From positions 4,319,405 through 4,383,404 of the forward strand of contig OX638330.1 in the NCBI GenBank assembly GCA_951812725.1: a stretch of 64,000 bases of DNA. The letters run 5' to 3'. The translations under genes and the position numbers were made by a program. This DNA is from an uncultured Caldilineaceae bacterium. GTDB lineage: Bacteria > Chloroflexota > Anaerolineae > Caldilineales > Caldilineaceae. Positions within the stretch are counted from its first letter, which is position 1. Each line of letters opens with the position of its first letter. Of this stretch, positions 8,378-17,585 are shown piece by piece. Under the pieces are notes generated by a model. The model saw nothing but the letters and a program-made list of their open reading frames with translations. It did not search any database and was not told where the DNA came from.

Positions 8378-9193
8378 ATGGCAAGTAGGTTGTTGGTTCT
8401 TCCCAAGGTGCAGGTCGCTCTTAAAGGGATGCTTCTGCTCGGGCTGGGCATCTTTCTGCTCACGCGCTTCACGACCGGCACGCTCAACTTCTACATTAGT
8501 AGTCGCTTCGACTGGCTGACAGCGGCGGCGATTATGGGTCTTTTGGTGGTGGCAGGAAGCTACCGCTACCTGCTGCGAGAGGATGAGGAAGGATCCGCCG
8601 GGCCGGACGATAGTGTTGCAGAAGGGGCGGGCGGGGGCGAACCAGCGGCGGGAGAAGACGACCACGATCATAGCCACAGATTGGGTTGGTCCGGTTTGGT
8701 GCTTATCTCGCTTCCGATCGTCCTCGGCATCCTCGTGCCGCCTCGACCGCTGGGCGTGGCGGCGCTGCAGAATCGTGAGATCAGCGCTGGGGCTTTGGAT
8801 TCAGTTCTGCCGGCGGCGGTGCGTTCGTCGCGGGTGCAGGAGAGCAGCGAGCGTACGATTCTGGACTGGGTACTCGCCTTTCACGAGGGGGAACGGCCAG
8901 CCGAGACCGACACCGCAGATGTCATCGGCTTTGTCTACCTTGATGGCGCGTCGGAGGAGGTACAGTTTACCCTCACTCGCTTTGTCGTCGGCTGCTGCGC
9001 CGCGGATGCGATGGCGGTTGGCCTGCCGGTCAACCTGGCGGCCGGTCTGCCTTCTGAAGAGGAGTTGGCGGAGGGTCAGTGGGTGCGGGTGGTTGGACAG
9101 TTCACCACACCCGCAGGCAGTGCGCTGCCGGTGCTTATGGCGGAGCAGCTGGAAACTGTGCCGGAACCGAACCAACCCTATCTCTATCCCTGA
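8378..9193 (+). CDS. TIGR03943/DUF1980 family membrane protein, partner of DUF318 permease
   Basis: This 271-residue protein has two N-terminal membrane segments (about residues 12-32 and 45-62), an acidic linker with a short HDHSH stretch, a third segment near 105-120, and a C-terminal globular domain with the family signature VVGCCAADAMAVG. It starts at the ATG at 8378, 55 bases after the permease gene, and the Shine-Dalgarno is poor. Together with the permease it probably forms a two-component membrane complex. The two Cys of CCAAD and the His stretch would suit metal handling; this is inferred from the family and from the neighbour's His-rich loop. Confidence 0.8.
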   Translation: MASRLLVLPKVQVALKGMLLLGLGIFLLTRFTTGTLNFYISSRFDWLTAAAIMGLLVVAGSYRYLLREDEEGSAGPDDSVAEGAGGGEPAAGEDDHDHSHRLGWSGLVLISLPIVLGILVPPRPLGVAALQNREISAGALDSVLPAAVRSSRVQESSERTILDWVLAFHEGERPAETDTADVIGFVYLDGASEEVQFTLTRFVVGCCAADAMAVGLPVNLAAGLPSEEELAEGQWVRVVGQFTTPAGSALPVLMAEQLETVPEPNQPYLYP

Positions 9194-9267
9194 CCCCAGT
9201 TACAGGATGGCGGGAGTCACGGGCCAGCACCACCTGCGGCCTGAGCCATTCACCAACCCTTGGAAAT

Positions 9268-10398
9268 ATGAGCCGATTTGATCTGACCGTGTTGTCACTC
9301 CTCAGCCTGTGCGCGCTGTTGGTGCTGGGCCTGTGGGGGCAAAGTCGCCGGGCGGCCGGGGATGACGGCGCGTCCTACGTGCTCTACAAGACGGTCGATG
9401 AGGTAGGGCGGGCCCAGTTGCACGCGCTGCCGTTCACAGATGAAGAGATGGGTGCCGACGTTTCTTCTCAGGCACTGACCCCGTCTGATGTCAGTGTGTG
9501 GGACTTTGCGCCGTCGCCGGATGGCCGGCAGGTCGCCTACGGGGCGTTGGGGGAGTTGGGTTTCAGCGACCTGCGGCTGATCGATCTGGCAAGCGGGCAG
9601 GACAGGCCGTTATTGGCCTGCGAAAAGGCCTCATGCAGTGGACCGAGTTGGTCAGCAGACGGTCAATTTCTGGCCTATACGCGCCGTTCCGTCAATGCGC
9701 TTGCTTCGGGCGTGCTGAGCCCGCCGCGGATCTGGATCATGGATGTGGCATCGGGCGAAACAGCGCCGATCTTCAGTGACAGTCAACGTCTTGGCCTTGA
9801 GGCGCGCTGGTCTGCTGATGGGGAGTGGCTCTGTTTCGTTGCGCCGGAGGAACAACAGCTGGCCGTTTATAGTCTGAAGGCGGGCGAGGCGGGGCAGACC
9901 AGTTTCTATCCTTCCGCCACCGGTGAGACATGTAGCTGGGACCGATCCCGAGCCCGACTGTATACAACCGATTTCCGGCAAAGCGGCGATGAATGGATGG
10001 CCCATCTGATCGCAATCGATGTCGAGAGCGGCGAGCAGGTCGACCTGAGCGGCGTGGGTCGCGACACTTTGGCCCTGGTCCACGACAGCTCGGCGGTGCC
10101 GTCGGCGGACGGCGCGTGGCTCGCGTTTCGGCGTAAAGAGTTGGAAGGGCCGGGTGCAACGCGAGGCAGCCAGATCTGGCGGATGCGCCCGGACGGCACG
10201 GAGGCGACCGCGCTGACGGCAGATGCCGCCTACGACCACGGGCCGCCGGCCTGGAGTCCGGACGGAGGCTATATCATCACCCGCCGGTTTCCGCTGCGCG
10301 GGCCGGACGTAGTGCCCTCGCTGTGGCTGATCGACCTGGAAAGCGGCGCGGTGCGTCTCCTGGTGGAGCCGGGGGACTTTCCGGCGGTTGCACGGTGA
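9268..10398 (+). CDS. Membrane-anchored TolB-like (PD40) beta-propeller protein
   Basis: This 376-residue protein starts MSRFDLTVLS; the frame opens 63 codons earlier inside the preceding gene, so the ATG at 9268 is preferred. Residues 5-27 are a hydrophobic signal anchor. The rest consists of repeated WD40-like/TolB units: FAPSPDGRQVAYG, PSWSADGQFLAYT, ARWSADGEWLCFV, VPSADGAWLAFRR and PAWSPDGGYIITR. Such propellers lie outside the membrane and bind proteins or peptides. It follows the permease pair by 75 bases on the same strand; a functional link is not evident. Confidence 0.8.
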   Translation: MSRFDLTVLSLLSLCALLVLGLWGQSRRAAGDDGASYVLYKTVDEVGRAQLHALPFTDEEMGADVSSQALTPSDVSVWDFAPSPDGRQVAYGALGELGFSDLRLIDLASGQDRPLLACEKASCSGPSWSADGQFLAYTRRSVNALASGVLSPPRIWIMDVASGETAPIFSDSQRLGLEARWSADGEWLCFVAPEEQQLAVYSLKAGEAGQTSFYPSATGETCSWDRSRARLYTTDFRQSGDEWMAHLIAIDVESGEQVDLSGVGRDTLALVHDSSAVPSADGAWLAFRRKELEGPGATRGSQIWRMRPDGTEATALTADAAYDHGPPAWSPDGGYIITRRFPLRGPDVVPSLWLIDLESGAVRLLVEPGDFPAVAR

Positions 10399-10469
10399 CG
10401 TAAGCGGCTAACAGTTCCTGTGAAGTGGACAGAAGTTGCTGACCGCGGGTTGCCGGTCAAGGGAGCTGG

Positions 10470-13277
10470 CTAGGTGGATATCCCCAGCAGGCCGCGGGTG
10501 AGTTGAAAGTCGATGTGATTGTGAACGGTGCTCTGCGGCTGATAGTCACCGGCAAGTGTCAGGGCCGCCAGATCCAGGATCTGCTGGGGCCACCGGCCGG
10601 GATCGCCGGACAGGCGCAGATCGGGCGCGGCGGGCGCGTGCTCGTCGGCAAGCTGCAAGAGGGGCACCAGCGGATGGCCGGCCCTCAACCTGTCGGAATA
10701 GGCTATCATCAGTTGCGCGCCGCTGGCGCCGAGGCCGGTCAGTGTCTCGATCCAGTGGGGGGTGGGCATTTCCATCAGGTGAAGACCGGGTGCCTCTGCG
10801 GCCTGGCCGTAGGCGAGAGATGGCGGCAGGTCGTCAGCGTCCATACCCAGAGCCGCGCGGAAGGCTGGCGCCTCGATCAGCGCGCCGGAGGCAGGCGTTA
10901 CTATGGTGCCGCCGGCGGCGACGACCCAGCGGGCGAGGCGGACGAGGCTGTTGGCCGCGGCTGTGGGCGCGGGACCGTCACTGAGCAGCGCCAGGGACAG
11001 CTGGCCGTCATTCCCATTCTGCCGGCGGAGGGTGGACATTTGCGCGGCGAAGTAGGCGTCGATCTTGTCGAGGACACTGGCAATGCCGCCGTCCAACTGC
11101 ACGCTGGCCCAGCCGAAATCCTCTTCGGCAAGGCCGCCTTCACGCAGCAAAGAGTGTATATAGTCGTTGTGGGCCTTTTCGCAGCCATGCTCCAGAAACA
11201 GGCAGGCGCCGACCAGGGGGTGGGTGGCGTAACCGATCATGGTCTGGGCGTAGATTTCCTGGGTTGAGGCGAAGGCGACGCCGCAGCCCTCGGTGTGGGG
11301 CAGCGCGGCATATAATGGACCCCTCCCAGTTTTCTCTTGACTCCCGACGGTCGATACCGACGCCGCTCCGTTCAGACGCCTTGCCGCCATGCCGGCGATC
11401 TGGCTGGAGCAAAGGCTGGTGGGCAGAATCAAACCGACGCGTGCTGCGGGCGGTTGGGGCAGGTTGATTCGCTCGGTCTCACCGGGTTGCGTCTTTAGCT
11501 TGAGCGGGCGTCCGTCCGGCTGCGGACGTGCCAGGATCTTCTGTACACGGCTGTGGTCCTGCTGCTGCCAGTTGCGCCAGATGGAGATCTGCGAGTGGCC
11601 GGCCAGTTCGCCTTTGCTGCGCTGACCGGAGGCGATTTCCACGAGCAGATCGAGACTTTCGTCGCACAGTTGGGCCATTGTCTTGCCATCAAGATAGGCG
11701 CCGGCGTTCACGTCCATTTCCTGGGATAGCAACTCGAAGCGCGGGGTTGTGGTCATCACTTTTATCGTCGGCACAAACGGGAAGTTGGTGATCGAGCCGT
11801 TGCCGGTGACGAAGATGATCATATTTGAGCCGCCGGCCACCTGACCGGCGATGCTCTCCAGGTCGTTGCCCGGCGTGTTCATGAAGTAGAAGCCGGGCGC
11901 CGGGTCGGGCGCGGCCCGGTCGAGGGTAGGCGGGTCCTCTGCTTTCACCATCCGTTCCGCGTAATCGACAACCCAGTCCATACGCACATCCGGGTGCCGC
12001 TTGATGGCGGCGCCGATCGACTTGAGCGCAATGTTGTAGAGCCCGCGGTACTTGTTTCCGCCGGTGGGATTGCCCTCTGCGGACTGGCCATGCCATGCCA
12101 GCCGCTCTTTGAACTGTGCGACATAGTCGAGAAAGGCGCGTGCGGTGGCCAGATCGCGCGTGTTCTGCAGGACATAGGCTTCGGCGCCGATTAACTCGTC
12201 GGTTTCGGCGAGGTTGGCGCGTCCGCCGTAGCGAATGACCTCTTTGGCGACGGCGGATGCCAGCGGGTTGCCGGAGAGGCCGGAGAAGGCGTCGGAGCCG
12301 CCGCATTGGAGGGCGATATTCAACTGGGCCAGCGATTCGGGCGTGCGCTGGGAGGCCGCGATGTCGGGGAGCCAACGCTCGACGGTTGCAGCGGCTTCGG
12401 CCAGGTCGGCCTGCCAGTCGCCGGACAGGGTGAAGAAGCAGTGCGGGACTGCGGCCAGGGGATAGTCATTGGCGCGCAGGTAGTCTTCGAGCTCGGCGTT
12501 TGTGATTGCGCGGTCGGCGGTCGGGTGTGTTTCAACAGCGTCTACGGCCAGGACCGCGCCGACATTGGGGTGCACGATCAGGCCGGCCAAGGTGCGTAAC
12601 ACAAAGTCGCGATTGTTGAGCCGTTCATAGCCGCTGCCCTCGGTGTGGGCGATGGCGACGATGCCGTCGAAGTCGGGGAAGTCGGGGAAGTCAGGGAATG
12701 CGCCGGCGGCGGGCTGCAACGCCTGCGCGAGGCTGCGGGCAAAGCCGGCGGTGCTGGAGGTTGTCCCCAAGATTATGATCATGTTGCGCGTGCCGACACC
12801 GCGACCGCCGCCGCGGCGGAACCCCAGAAATGTGCGTTCCTGGGTGTATGGTTCCACCTGTTGTCCAGGACGGAAGTTCGTCTCGTCGACTTCGTAGACG
12901 ACGATCCGGTCCTGGAAATTCGGCTGCTGCGGAATGGTGAAATCCAGGACGCGTCCGTTGAGCGCTTCGATCATGCCGGCATTGCATACGTACTCTCCCG
13001 GCGCGATCGGGCGCGTGGCCAAGCCGAAGGGAAGACCCCAGGACAAGAGAGGATCGTCCTGCGCGATCGGTTCGACGGCGAAACGGTGGCCGACCAAAAT
13101 GGTGGTATCGAGCCTGAACTGCCCGCCATCATGTTCAACCGACAGCCCGGCTTCCAGGCGGCGGGTGGCGATGGCGACATTGTCGCCGTCCACTGGCAGG
13201 CGGGCGATGGCGTCGAAAGGGACCGGTGTTTTCAGGTCGGGTTGGGTTGCCGCGTTTGTCCTATCGCTGTGTGCCAT
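10470..13277 (-). CDS. UxaA-family altronate/galactarate dehydratase-like protein with a duplicated UxaA domain
   Basis: This 935-residue protein is nearly twice the usual altronate dehydratase length. Residues 20-115 form an N-terminal SAF-like domain. Residues 152-400 carry the family signature FRRGGGRGVGTRN, AHTEGSGYERL and LAGLIVHPNVG. The central dehydratase region has LQCGGSDAFSG. From about residue 605 a second UxaA-like unit repeats the order: LPTSLCSSQIA, PHTEGCGVAF, ATHPLVGACLF, LEHGCEKAHND. The family dehydrates sugar acids (altronate, galactarate, galactonate) with iron. Three PDF tripeptides at 195-203 come from a 9-base tandem repeat. ATG 13277 follows GGAGAA. Downstream of an MFS exporter gene on the same strand. 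Confidence 0.8.
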   Translation of the reverse strand: MAHSDRTNAATQPDLKTPVPFDAIARLPVDGDNVAIATRRLEAGLSVEHDGGQFRLDTTILVGHRFAVEPIAQDDPLLSWGLPFGLATRPIAPGEYVCNAGMIEALNGRVLDFTIPQQPNFQDRIVVYEVDETNFRPGQQVEPYTQERTFLGFRRGGGRGVGTRNMIIILGTTSSTAGFARSLAQALQPAAGAFPDFPDFPDFDGIVAIAHTEGSGYERLNNRDFVLRTLAGLIVHPNVGAVLAVDAVETHPTADRAITNAELEDYLRANDYPLAAVPHCFFTLSGDWQADLAEAAATVERWLPDIAASQRTPESLAQLNIALQCGGSDAFSGLSGNPLASAVAKEVIRYGGRANLAETDELIGAEAYVLQNTRDLATARAFLDYVAQFKERLAWHGQSAEGNPTGGNKYRGLYNIALKSIGAAIKRHPDVRMDWVVDYAERMVKAEDPPTLDRAAPDPAPGFYFMNTPGNDLESIAGQVAGGSNMIIFVTGNGSITNFPFVPTIKVMTTTPRFELLSQEMDVNAGAYLDGKTMAQLCDESLDLLVEIASGQRSKGELAGHSQISIWRNWQQQDHSRVQKILARPQPDGRPLKLKTQPGETERINLPQPPAARVGLILPTSLCSSQIAGMAARRLNGAASVSTVGSQEKTGRGPLYAALPHTEGCGVAFASTQEIYAQTMIGYATHPLVGACLFLEHGCEKAHNDYIHSLLREGGLAEEDFGWASVQLDGGIASVLDKIDAYFAAQMSTLRRQNGNDGQLSLALLSDGPAPTAAANSLVRLARWVVAAGGTIVTPASGALIEAPAFRAALGMDADDLPPSLAYGQAAEAPGLHLMEMPTPHWIETLTGLGASGAQLMIAYSDRLRAGHPLVPLLQLADEHAPAAPDLRLSGDPGRWPQQILDLAALTLAGDYQPQSTVHNHIDFQLTRGLLGIST
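12669..12700. repeat. Nine-base in-frame tandem repeat
   Basis: GAAGTCGGG is repeated three times with one late substitution inside the UxaA-family gene, encoding the PDF tripeptide array. Being a multiple of three, copy number changes would not break the reading frame. Confidence 0.6.
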
Positions 13278-13319
13278 CAGTATTCTCCGATTCGCGGTAA
13301 GTATTTCTCACGATACGCG

Positions 13320-14555
13320 CTACGTCTCTGACGCGCGGACGGGCTGGGTGGGCATCCACCGCATCAAACCGATCATCGCCATTACCGCCACGAGTGACGT
13401 AGCTGCGCCGATCCAGTAAGGCACTGTCGGCCCGCGGGCAAAAAATACGCCGGCAATGGCGGTGCTGATGATGGTGGACAGATTGACGCTTGACTGAAAC
13501 ATACCCAGAACGCCGCCCCGATCCTGGTCAGACACCAATGCGGTGGACATCGACTGCAGGGGTGGACTGGCGATACCGAAGCCGACGGCAAAAAAGAGTG
13601 AGCCGAATGCGCCGAGCCACGGCGTTGTAACGAGCGCGTAGATCGTCATGCCGATGGTACGAAGGAGGCTGCCGAGCACGACAAGCTGGCCTTCGTCAAA
13701 GCGCCTTGCCAGCCGCCGCAGCAGATAGGTCTGCGTGAACAGCTGGGACACGCCGACAACGGAGAGCAACAGGCCGATGCCGACGTCGGTTACCTGCTGG
13801 CTCTCGCCCTGGAACAGTACCGCCTCACCGAAGAGGGCAAAGGTGGACTGCAAAAGCCCGAGTGCAAACTGACCGAGGAAGGCGATCAGGAGAATCAGCA
13901 TCAGCGACAGAGCCCAAGGGGCGCCCCCCAGCAGGCTGCCGAAGGTAAGGCTGCCGGTGCGGCGGGCGCGGGCGCTGCGTCTTTCCTCTGCCGAGAGCGT
14001 TTCGTCCAGTGCGTACCAGGTGAGGAGGACGACGGCTGCGGCCGCTACCGCCGCCACCAGAAATGGCACTTTGGGGCCGTAGGCTGCGGCGAGGAACCCG
14101 CCGAGGGCGGGGCCGAAGATGAAGCCAAGGCCGAAAGCGGCGAAGATGTAGCCCAGGCTCTCGGTACGCTTTTCGCGCGGTGTGATGTCGGTAATGTATG
14201 CCTGCGCAACGATGATGTTGCCGCCGGTGATCCCGTCCAGGATGCGGGCAAAGAAGAGCCAGCCAAGGCTGGGCGCAAGGGCGAGCAGTACAAAGCTGAT
14301 GACCGTCCCAATCTGGCTGACGATCAGAACGGGTATACGGCCGTAATTATCGGATAGGCGGCCGACAAATGGGCCGGAGAGGAATTGGGCGGCGAAGAAG
14401 GCGGAGGCGAGCAGGGTGATCATCTCCGCCGACATATTAAATTGCCGCTGCGCATACAGCGGCAAGACAGGAAAGATCAGTGATGCGCCCAGCATCTGTA
14501 CAAAGACGACCAGCAGGATTGTCAGCAGCCGTTTGTCGATCGTGCCGAGCTTCAT
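13320..14555 (-). CDS. MFS transporter (drug/sugar efflux type)
   Basis: This 411-residue inner-membrane protein has twelve hydrophobic segments and the MFS loop 2-3 motif GRLSDNYGRIPVL near residue 65. N-terminal TM1 runs from residue 11 to 33. The TetA/multidrug-like pattern PREKRTESLGYIFAAFGLGFIFGP follows in the TM4-TM5 region, which points to the DHA1-type efflux branch. The ATG at 14555 lacks a strong ribosome site. It lies 42 bases upstream of the UxaA-family gene and may be co-transcribed, so uptake or efflux of a sugar acid is possible; this is inference. Confidence 0.83.
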   Translation of the reverse strand: MKLGTIDKRLLTILLVVFVQMLGASLIFPVLPLYAQRQFNMSAEMITLLASAFFAAQFLSGPFVGRLSDNYGRIPVLIVSQIGTVISFVLLALAPSLGWLFFARILDGITGGNIIVAQAYITDITPREKRTESLGYIFAAFGLGFIFGPALGGFLAAAYGPKVPFLVAAVAAAAVVLLTWYALDETLSAEERRSARARRTGSLTFGSLLGGAPWALSLMLILLIAFLGQFALGLLQSTFALFGEAVLFQGESQQVTDVGIGLLLSVVGVSQLFTQTYLLRRLARRFDEGQLVVLGSLLRTIGMTIYALVTTPWLGAFGSLFFAVGFGIASPPLQSMSTALVSDQDRGGVLGMFQSSVNLSTIISTAIAGVFFARGPTVPYWIGAATSLVAVMAMIGLMRWMPTQPVRASET

Positions 14556-14679
14556 GCGTCAGTTTGCCGCCGGCGGAGGTGTCGAAAGAGGTGCGGGCGA
14601 TGCTCGGTCGGAGCCAGGTTTCGGGGCCAAAGCAGGCTTACGGCAGATTCGGGGCGCCCCGGTCCTGAAGGATCAGAAC

Positions 14680-15975
14680 TCATTGCTGGATCTGTTCCTC
14701 TGGGGTTTCCTCCTGAGGCAGAGTCAGCGAAAGACCGACCCAAAGGTTATTGGGATCCTCGCCGATCAGGTCCTGATTGGCATCGTAGATTTCAGTCCAG
14801 CGGTCCGGGTTTCCGTACAACCGCAGTGCAATGTGCCGCAAGTTTTCGCCTTCCCGAACGAGGTAAGTTTCGGGCAAGTCCAGCTCCAGCCCGCTGTGGT
14901 CGATCGAGGTAACGCCTTCGATCTCTGTCATCAGATTCAACAGTTCGAGCTGAACTGAGACCATCGTTACGGTTCCCTGCACGATCAGTTCGCCGGGGGG
15001 CGCTCCCTGGGCCCAGGAAGCCTGTATGCCGAGGGCGGCCAGGTCTGGACGGTCCAGATCATTGAGGAAAGTGTTGAGATCGTAAGACTGTACGCGGGCG
15101 GCGGCGATGATCGTCGCTTTCACGTCAGGAGAAGCACTGCTGACGGTGGTGGGTGTCGGGGGTGATTGCGTTGGTACCGGCGTCGGCAGGGCGGTGGGGG
15201 CTGAAGTCGCCGCGGAAGCGTTTTCGGGCTGCGGCGTGTTTATGGAGGCTGCGGCGCTATTTTGAGAACTGGTGTCGTCGCTGTCGACTGCGGCGGTCTC
15301 CACGGCCGGTTCGTCTGTGGTGAAGGAGGCGTAGAATGACGTCAGTTGGTCTGGGATGGTACGCAGTTGCCGCAGCGCGGTCAGCAGAGAATCGCCCGAG
15401 CCTCGCGAGAAGAAGATGACGGCCAGCAGGACGGCGGCGATAGGAATTGCCCAGGGAAGGCGATTGCGCCGTATTTTAAAGGTGCCTCTTTTTGCAACCT
15501 GTTTCTTGTCCAATGGGGCCGGGTAATATTCAGTGCTGAACTGCCGGCTTGCTTTGCCCACTGCGAGTTGTGTACCCTTGGCACGGCCGCGTTTGCGGGC
15601 CTCTTCGCGCCGCCCCAACTGGAGCTGTTCCTGGTGTGAGCGCAGCAGCCATTCGCCTTCGCTGCGCAGGATATCATCGGCGGGGATGGCGGCCACATGC
15701 TCCCGCATCTCCTTGAATTCGCCGCGTTTGCGATAGATCAGAGCTGCCAGCAGGTGCAGCTCGGGCGCTTCCAGCAAGGAAATGCCCTGATCGATTCCCT
15801 CGAGCGCGGCTGCCTCATTTCCCATCGAATAATGTTCGAGGGCGCGATGATAGACCGTCCGGGTCATCTCCGCGGGCGTATAATGTGAAGCGACATTTGC
15901 GTCACAGGCGGGGCAATTCGTGAACGACGAGGTAACATCTACCGGAGCGCCGCATTCGGGGCAAGCCAAGTGCAT
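14680..15975 (-). CDS. Zinc-ribbon, single-TM protein with C-terminal BON-like and LysM domains
   Basis: This 431-residue protein begins with a zinc ribbon (Cys5, Cys8, Cys21, Cys24), then a helical tetratricopeptide-like region to about 120, a basic stretch and one membrane helix at 174-190. A Ser/Thr/Pro/Ala-rich linker (about 235-285) follows, then a BON-like domain (GELIVQGTV to LELDLP) and a LysM-like domain starting YLVREGENLRHIA. The topology puts the zinc ribbon in the cytoplasm and the LysM part outside, where LysM usually binds cell-wall glycan. It may therefore sense or link envelope and cytoplasm. No specific homologue is recognised. Confidence 0.7.
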   Translation of the reverse strand: MHLACPECGAPVDVTSSFTNCPACDANVASHYTPAEMTRTVYHRALEHYSMGNEAAALEGIDQGISLLEAPELHLLAALIYRKRGEFKEMREHVAAIPADDILRSEGEWLLRSHQEQLQLGRREEARKRGRAKGTQLAVGKASRQFSTEYYPAPLDKKQVAKRGTFKIRRNRLPWAIPIAAVLLAVIFFSRGSGDSLLTALRQLRTIPDQLTSFYASFTTDEPAVETAAVDSDDTSSQNSAAASINTPQPENASAATSAPTALPTPVPTQSPPTPTTVSSASPDVKATIIAAARVQSYDLNTFLNDLDRPDLAALGIQASWAQGAPPGELIVQGTVTMVSVQLELLNLMTEIEGVTSIDHSGLELDLPETYLVREGENLRHIALRLYGNPDRWTEIYDANQDLIGEDPNNLWVGLSLTLPQEETPEEQIQQ

Positions 15976-16217
15976 ACTTTTCTATCCAGACCGCTAACTG
16001 CGTTGCATATTTGGAAATGGGTTATTGGTTAAGAGACGGCGACCATAAAGTCGCAAAAAGTCAGTCAACGGCCGCGCCACACATTTTAGTTGAGTGCGAC
16101 GACCAGAGACCAGAATAAAATCTGGGTTCTAGTGCTTTTCTTGTGGCAAGCTGATCGGGGAAGACAGGCTTGCGTGCCCAGCGTATGGGACTCTCATATT
16201 GAACGCGGCCGCTTTAT
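15976..16217. other. Intergenic region upstream of tRNA-Sec promoter
   Basis: Nothing gene-like is seen between the zinc-ribbon/LysM gene start and the tRNA promoter. No frame has codon usage like its neighbours. Confidence 0.5.
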
Positions 16218-16246
16218 TTGACCGCGCTCAGTTCAACCGATACAAT
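16218..16246 (+). promoter_or_regulatory. Sigma-70-type promoter of tRNA-Sec
   Basis: TTGACC at 16218-16223 and TACAAT at 16241-16246 are 17 bases apart, close to consensus in both boxes and spacing. The predicted start point (about 16253) coincides with the mature 5' end of the tRNA at 16254, so the tRNA would have almost no leader. Confidence 0.75.
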
Positions 16247-16253
16247 AGCCAGC

Positions 16254-16350
<97 letters not shown>

Positions 16351-16361
16351 AATTGCCTAAC

Positions 16362-17228
16362 TCAGCACTCGGCCCCCAACCCTTCGCCGCCGAAAATCGC
16401 CAGTCGTTCCTCGTGACTGGTGAGAGGCGCGCTTTGGGGCCGGTAGTGGAACTGTAGTGCCCGGCGGCGCAGCCCGGTATTGTTGGGTGGTGTTCCGTGG
16501 TGGAGCAAACTCTGGAAGATTAAGAGGCCGCCCGGTTTTAGCGGGACTGCTACTGCCCCACTGTTGTCTACGTCGGTATCACAGATCTGCCAATCCCGCC
16601 GTCTAAAGTGGACGACCGGCCCTTCCAGGTGGCTGCCCGGCGCAATGACCATGCAGCCATTTTCGATCGTGGCCTCATCCAGGGCAATCCAGCAGCCCAC
16701 GACCCTTGTGTTAAGTTCGAACTGAAAATAGGCGTGGTCCTGGTGCCAAGGCTTGTCGCGGCCCAGACGGGGGGGCTTGAGAAGCGCCATGCTCTGGAAC
16801 AGAACCGGCGCTTCGCCGATTATGCGTTCAACCAGCGCGAGTAGCAGAGGATGATGCGCGAATTCGTTCAGGCGAACGTCGTAGTCGACGAAGCTCATAA
16901 ATTTGCGCACATAGTCCTGCTTCTTTTCTGGCGACAGTTCTTCAACAGCCACGCCTGCAGAAGCCTGTTCGTACTGAACGCCATTGAACTCCTCGACTGC
17001 GCCCGACAACAGGTGAAACAGCCCGTCCAGGGCCACCTGAATTTCATGCGCCGTGAAGGCGTTTTCGACAATCAGAAAGCCCTGTTCGTGAAACCTGGCC
17101 ACATGGGCATCGGTAACGGCAGCAAAGCCGTCGACGCCTGTGACAACCCCGGTCGGATCGTAGAGACCTGGCGGGTAGTCGCCGGTAAGGCCGTCGTCGA
17201 ACTGCCGTTCAGGAGCAGCTACTGTCAT
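16362..17228 (-). CDS. Phytanoyl-CoA dioxygenase (PhyH) family protein
   Basis: This 288-residue Fe(II)/2-oxoglutarate-dependent oxygenase has the facial triad His162-x-Asp164 in PWHQDHAYF and the distal His at 243-244 in SLLHHGTPPN, followed by the 2-oxoglutarate Arg in the GLRRRALQF segment. The start MTVAAPERQ at 17228 is chosen because GGGAGGA lies just upstream. The family hydroxylates fatty acyl chains, ectoine, phosphonates and other small molecules; the substrate is not clear. It is convergent with tRNA-Sec, with 12 bases between them. Confidence 0.87.
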   Translation of the reverse strand: MTVAAPERQFDDGLTGDYPPGLYDPTGVVTGVDGFAAVTDAHVARFHEQGFLIVENAFTAHEIQVALDGLFHLLSGAVEEFNGVQYEQASAGVAVEELSPEKKQDYVRKFMSFVDYDVRLNEFAHHPLLLALVERIIGEAPVLFQSMALLKPPRLGRDKPWHQDHAYFQFELNTRVVGCWIALDEATIENGCMVIAPGSHLEGPVVHFRRRDWQICDTDVDNSGAVAVPLKPGGLLIFQSLLHHGTPPNNTGLRRRALQFHYRPQSAPLTSHEERLAIFGGEGLGAEC

Positions 17229-17249
17229 TTTCAATCCTCCCGGAACCAC

Positions 17250-17585
17250 AATGACTGGGCTGTGCCTATGGTTGTCTTGCTAATCGACGCAGAGGCGTCG
17301 GTCTGGTGCCCTACGAACCTATGCGCGGGCACTTGGCGAGGGGTAATTGGAATAAAACGGACGGCTGTCAAACCGTCCCTTGCCAACGCCGCCATCTTTG
17401 GTCGGCGATTCCCTCATACAAATACTACCATACACTACTTTTACCATACCATACAATACAAGAAAACTAAATGGGTTACAAGCTCGAAATTTGGCGGGAA
17501 AACGCGTAATCAATGCGGTCAGGCGACGAAGATGAGTAGGAGCCGATATTGGTTATTCCCCGTTTACATTTGCCGCTGTTGCGGC
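17250..17585. other. Intergenic region between PhyH and PfkB genes
   Basis: These 336 bases hold the upstream region of the PhyH gene. They contain a 6-bp inverted repeat (17359-17364 with 17373-17378) and an AT-rich tract around 17415-17460 with repeated ACCATAC units. No open frame is supported. Confidence 0.5.
17427..17454 (-). promoter_or_regulatory. ACCATAC direct repeats upstream of PhyH gene
   Basis: Three ACCATAC/CCATAC units (17427-17433, 17443-17449, 17449-17454; GTATGGT on the coding strand) lie in an AT-rich patch about 200 bases upstream of the PhyH start. They could be binding sites for a regulator; no matching known operator is recognised. Confidence 0.25.

Noticed and set aside
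16362..17228. Phytanoyl-CoA dioxygenase gene as a partner of tRNA-Sec
   Set aside because: It is convergent with the tRNA and has no in-frame TGA; closeness is not evidence for a selenium link.
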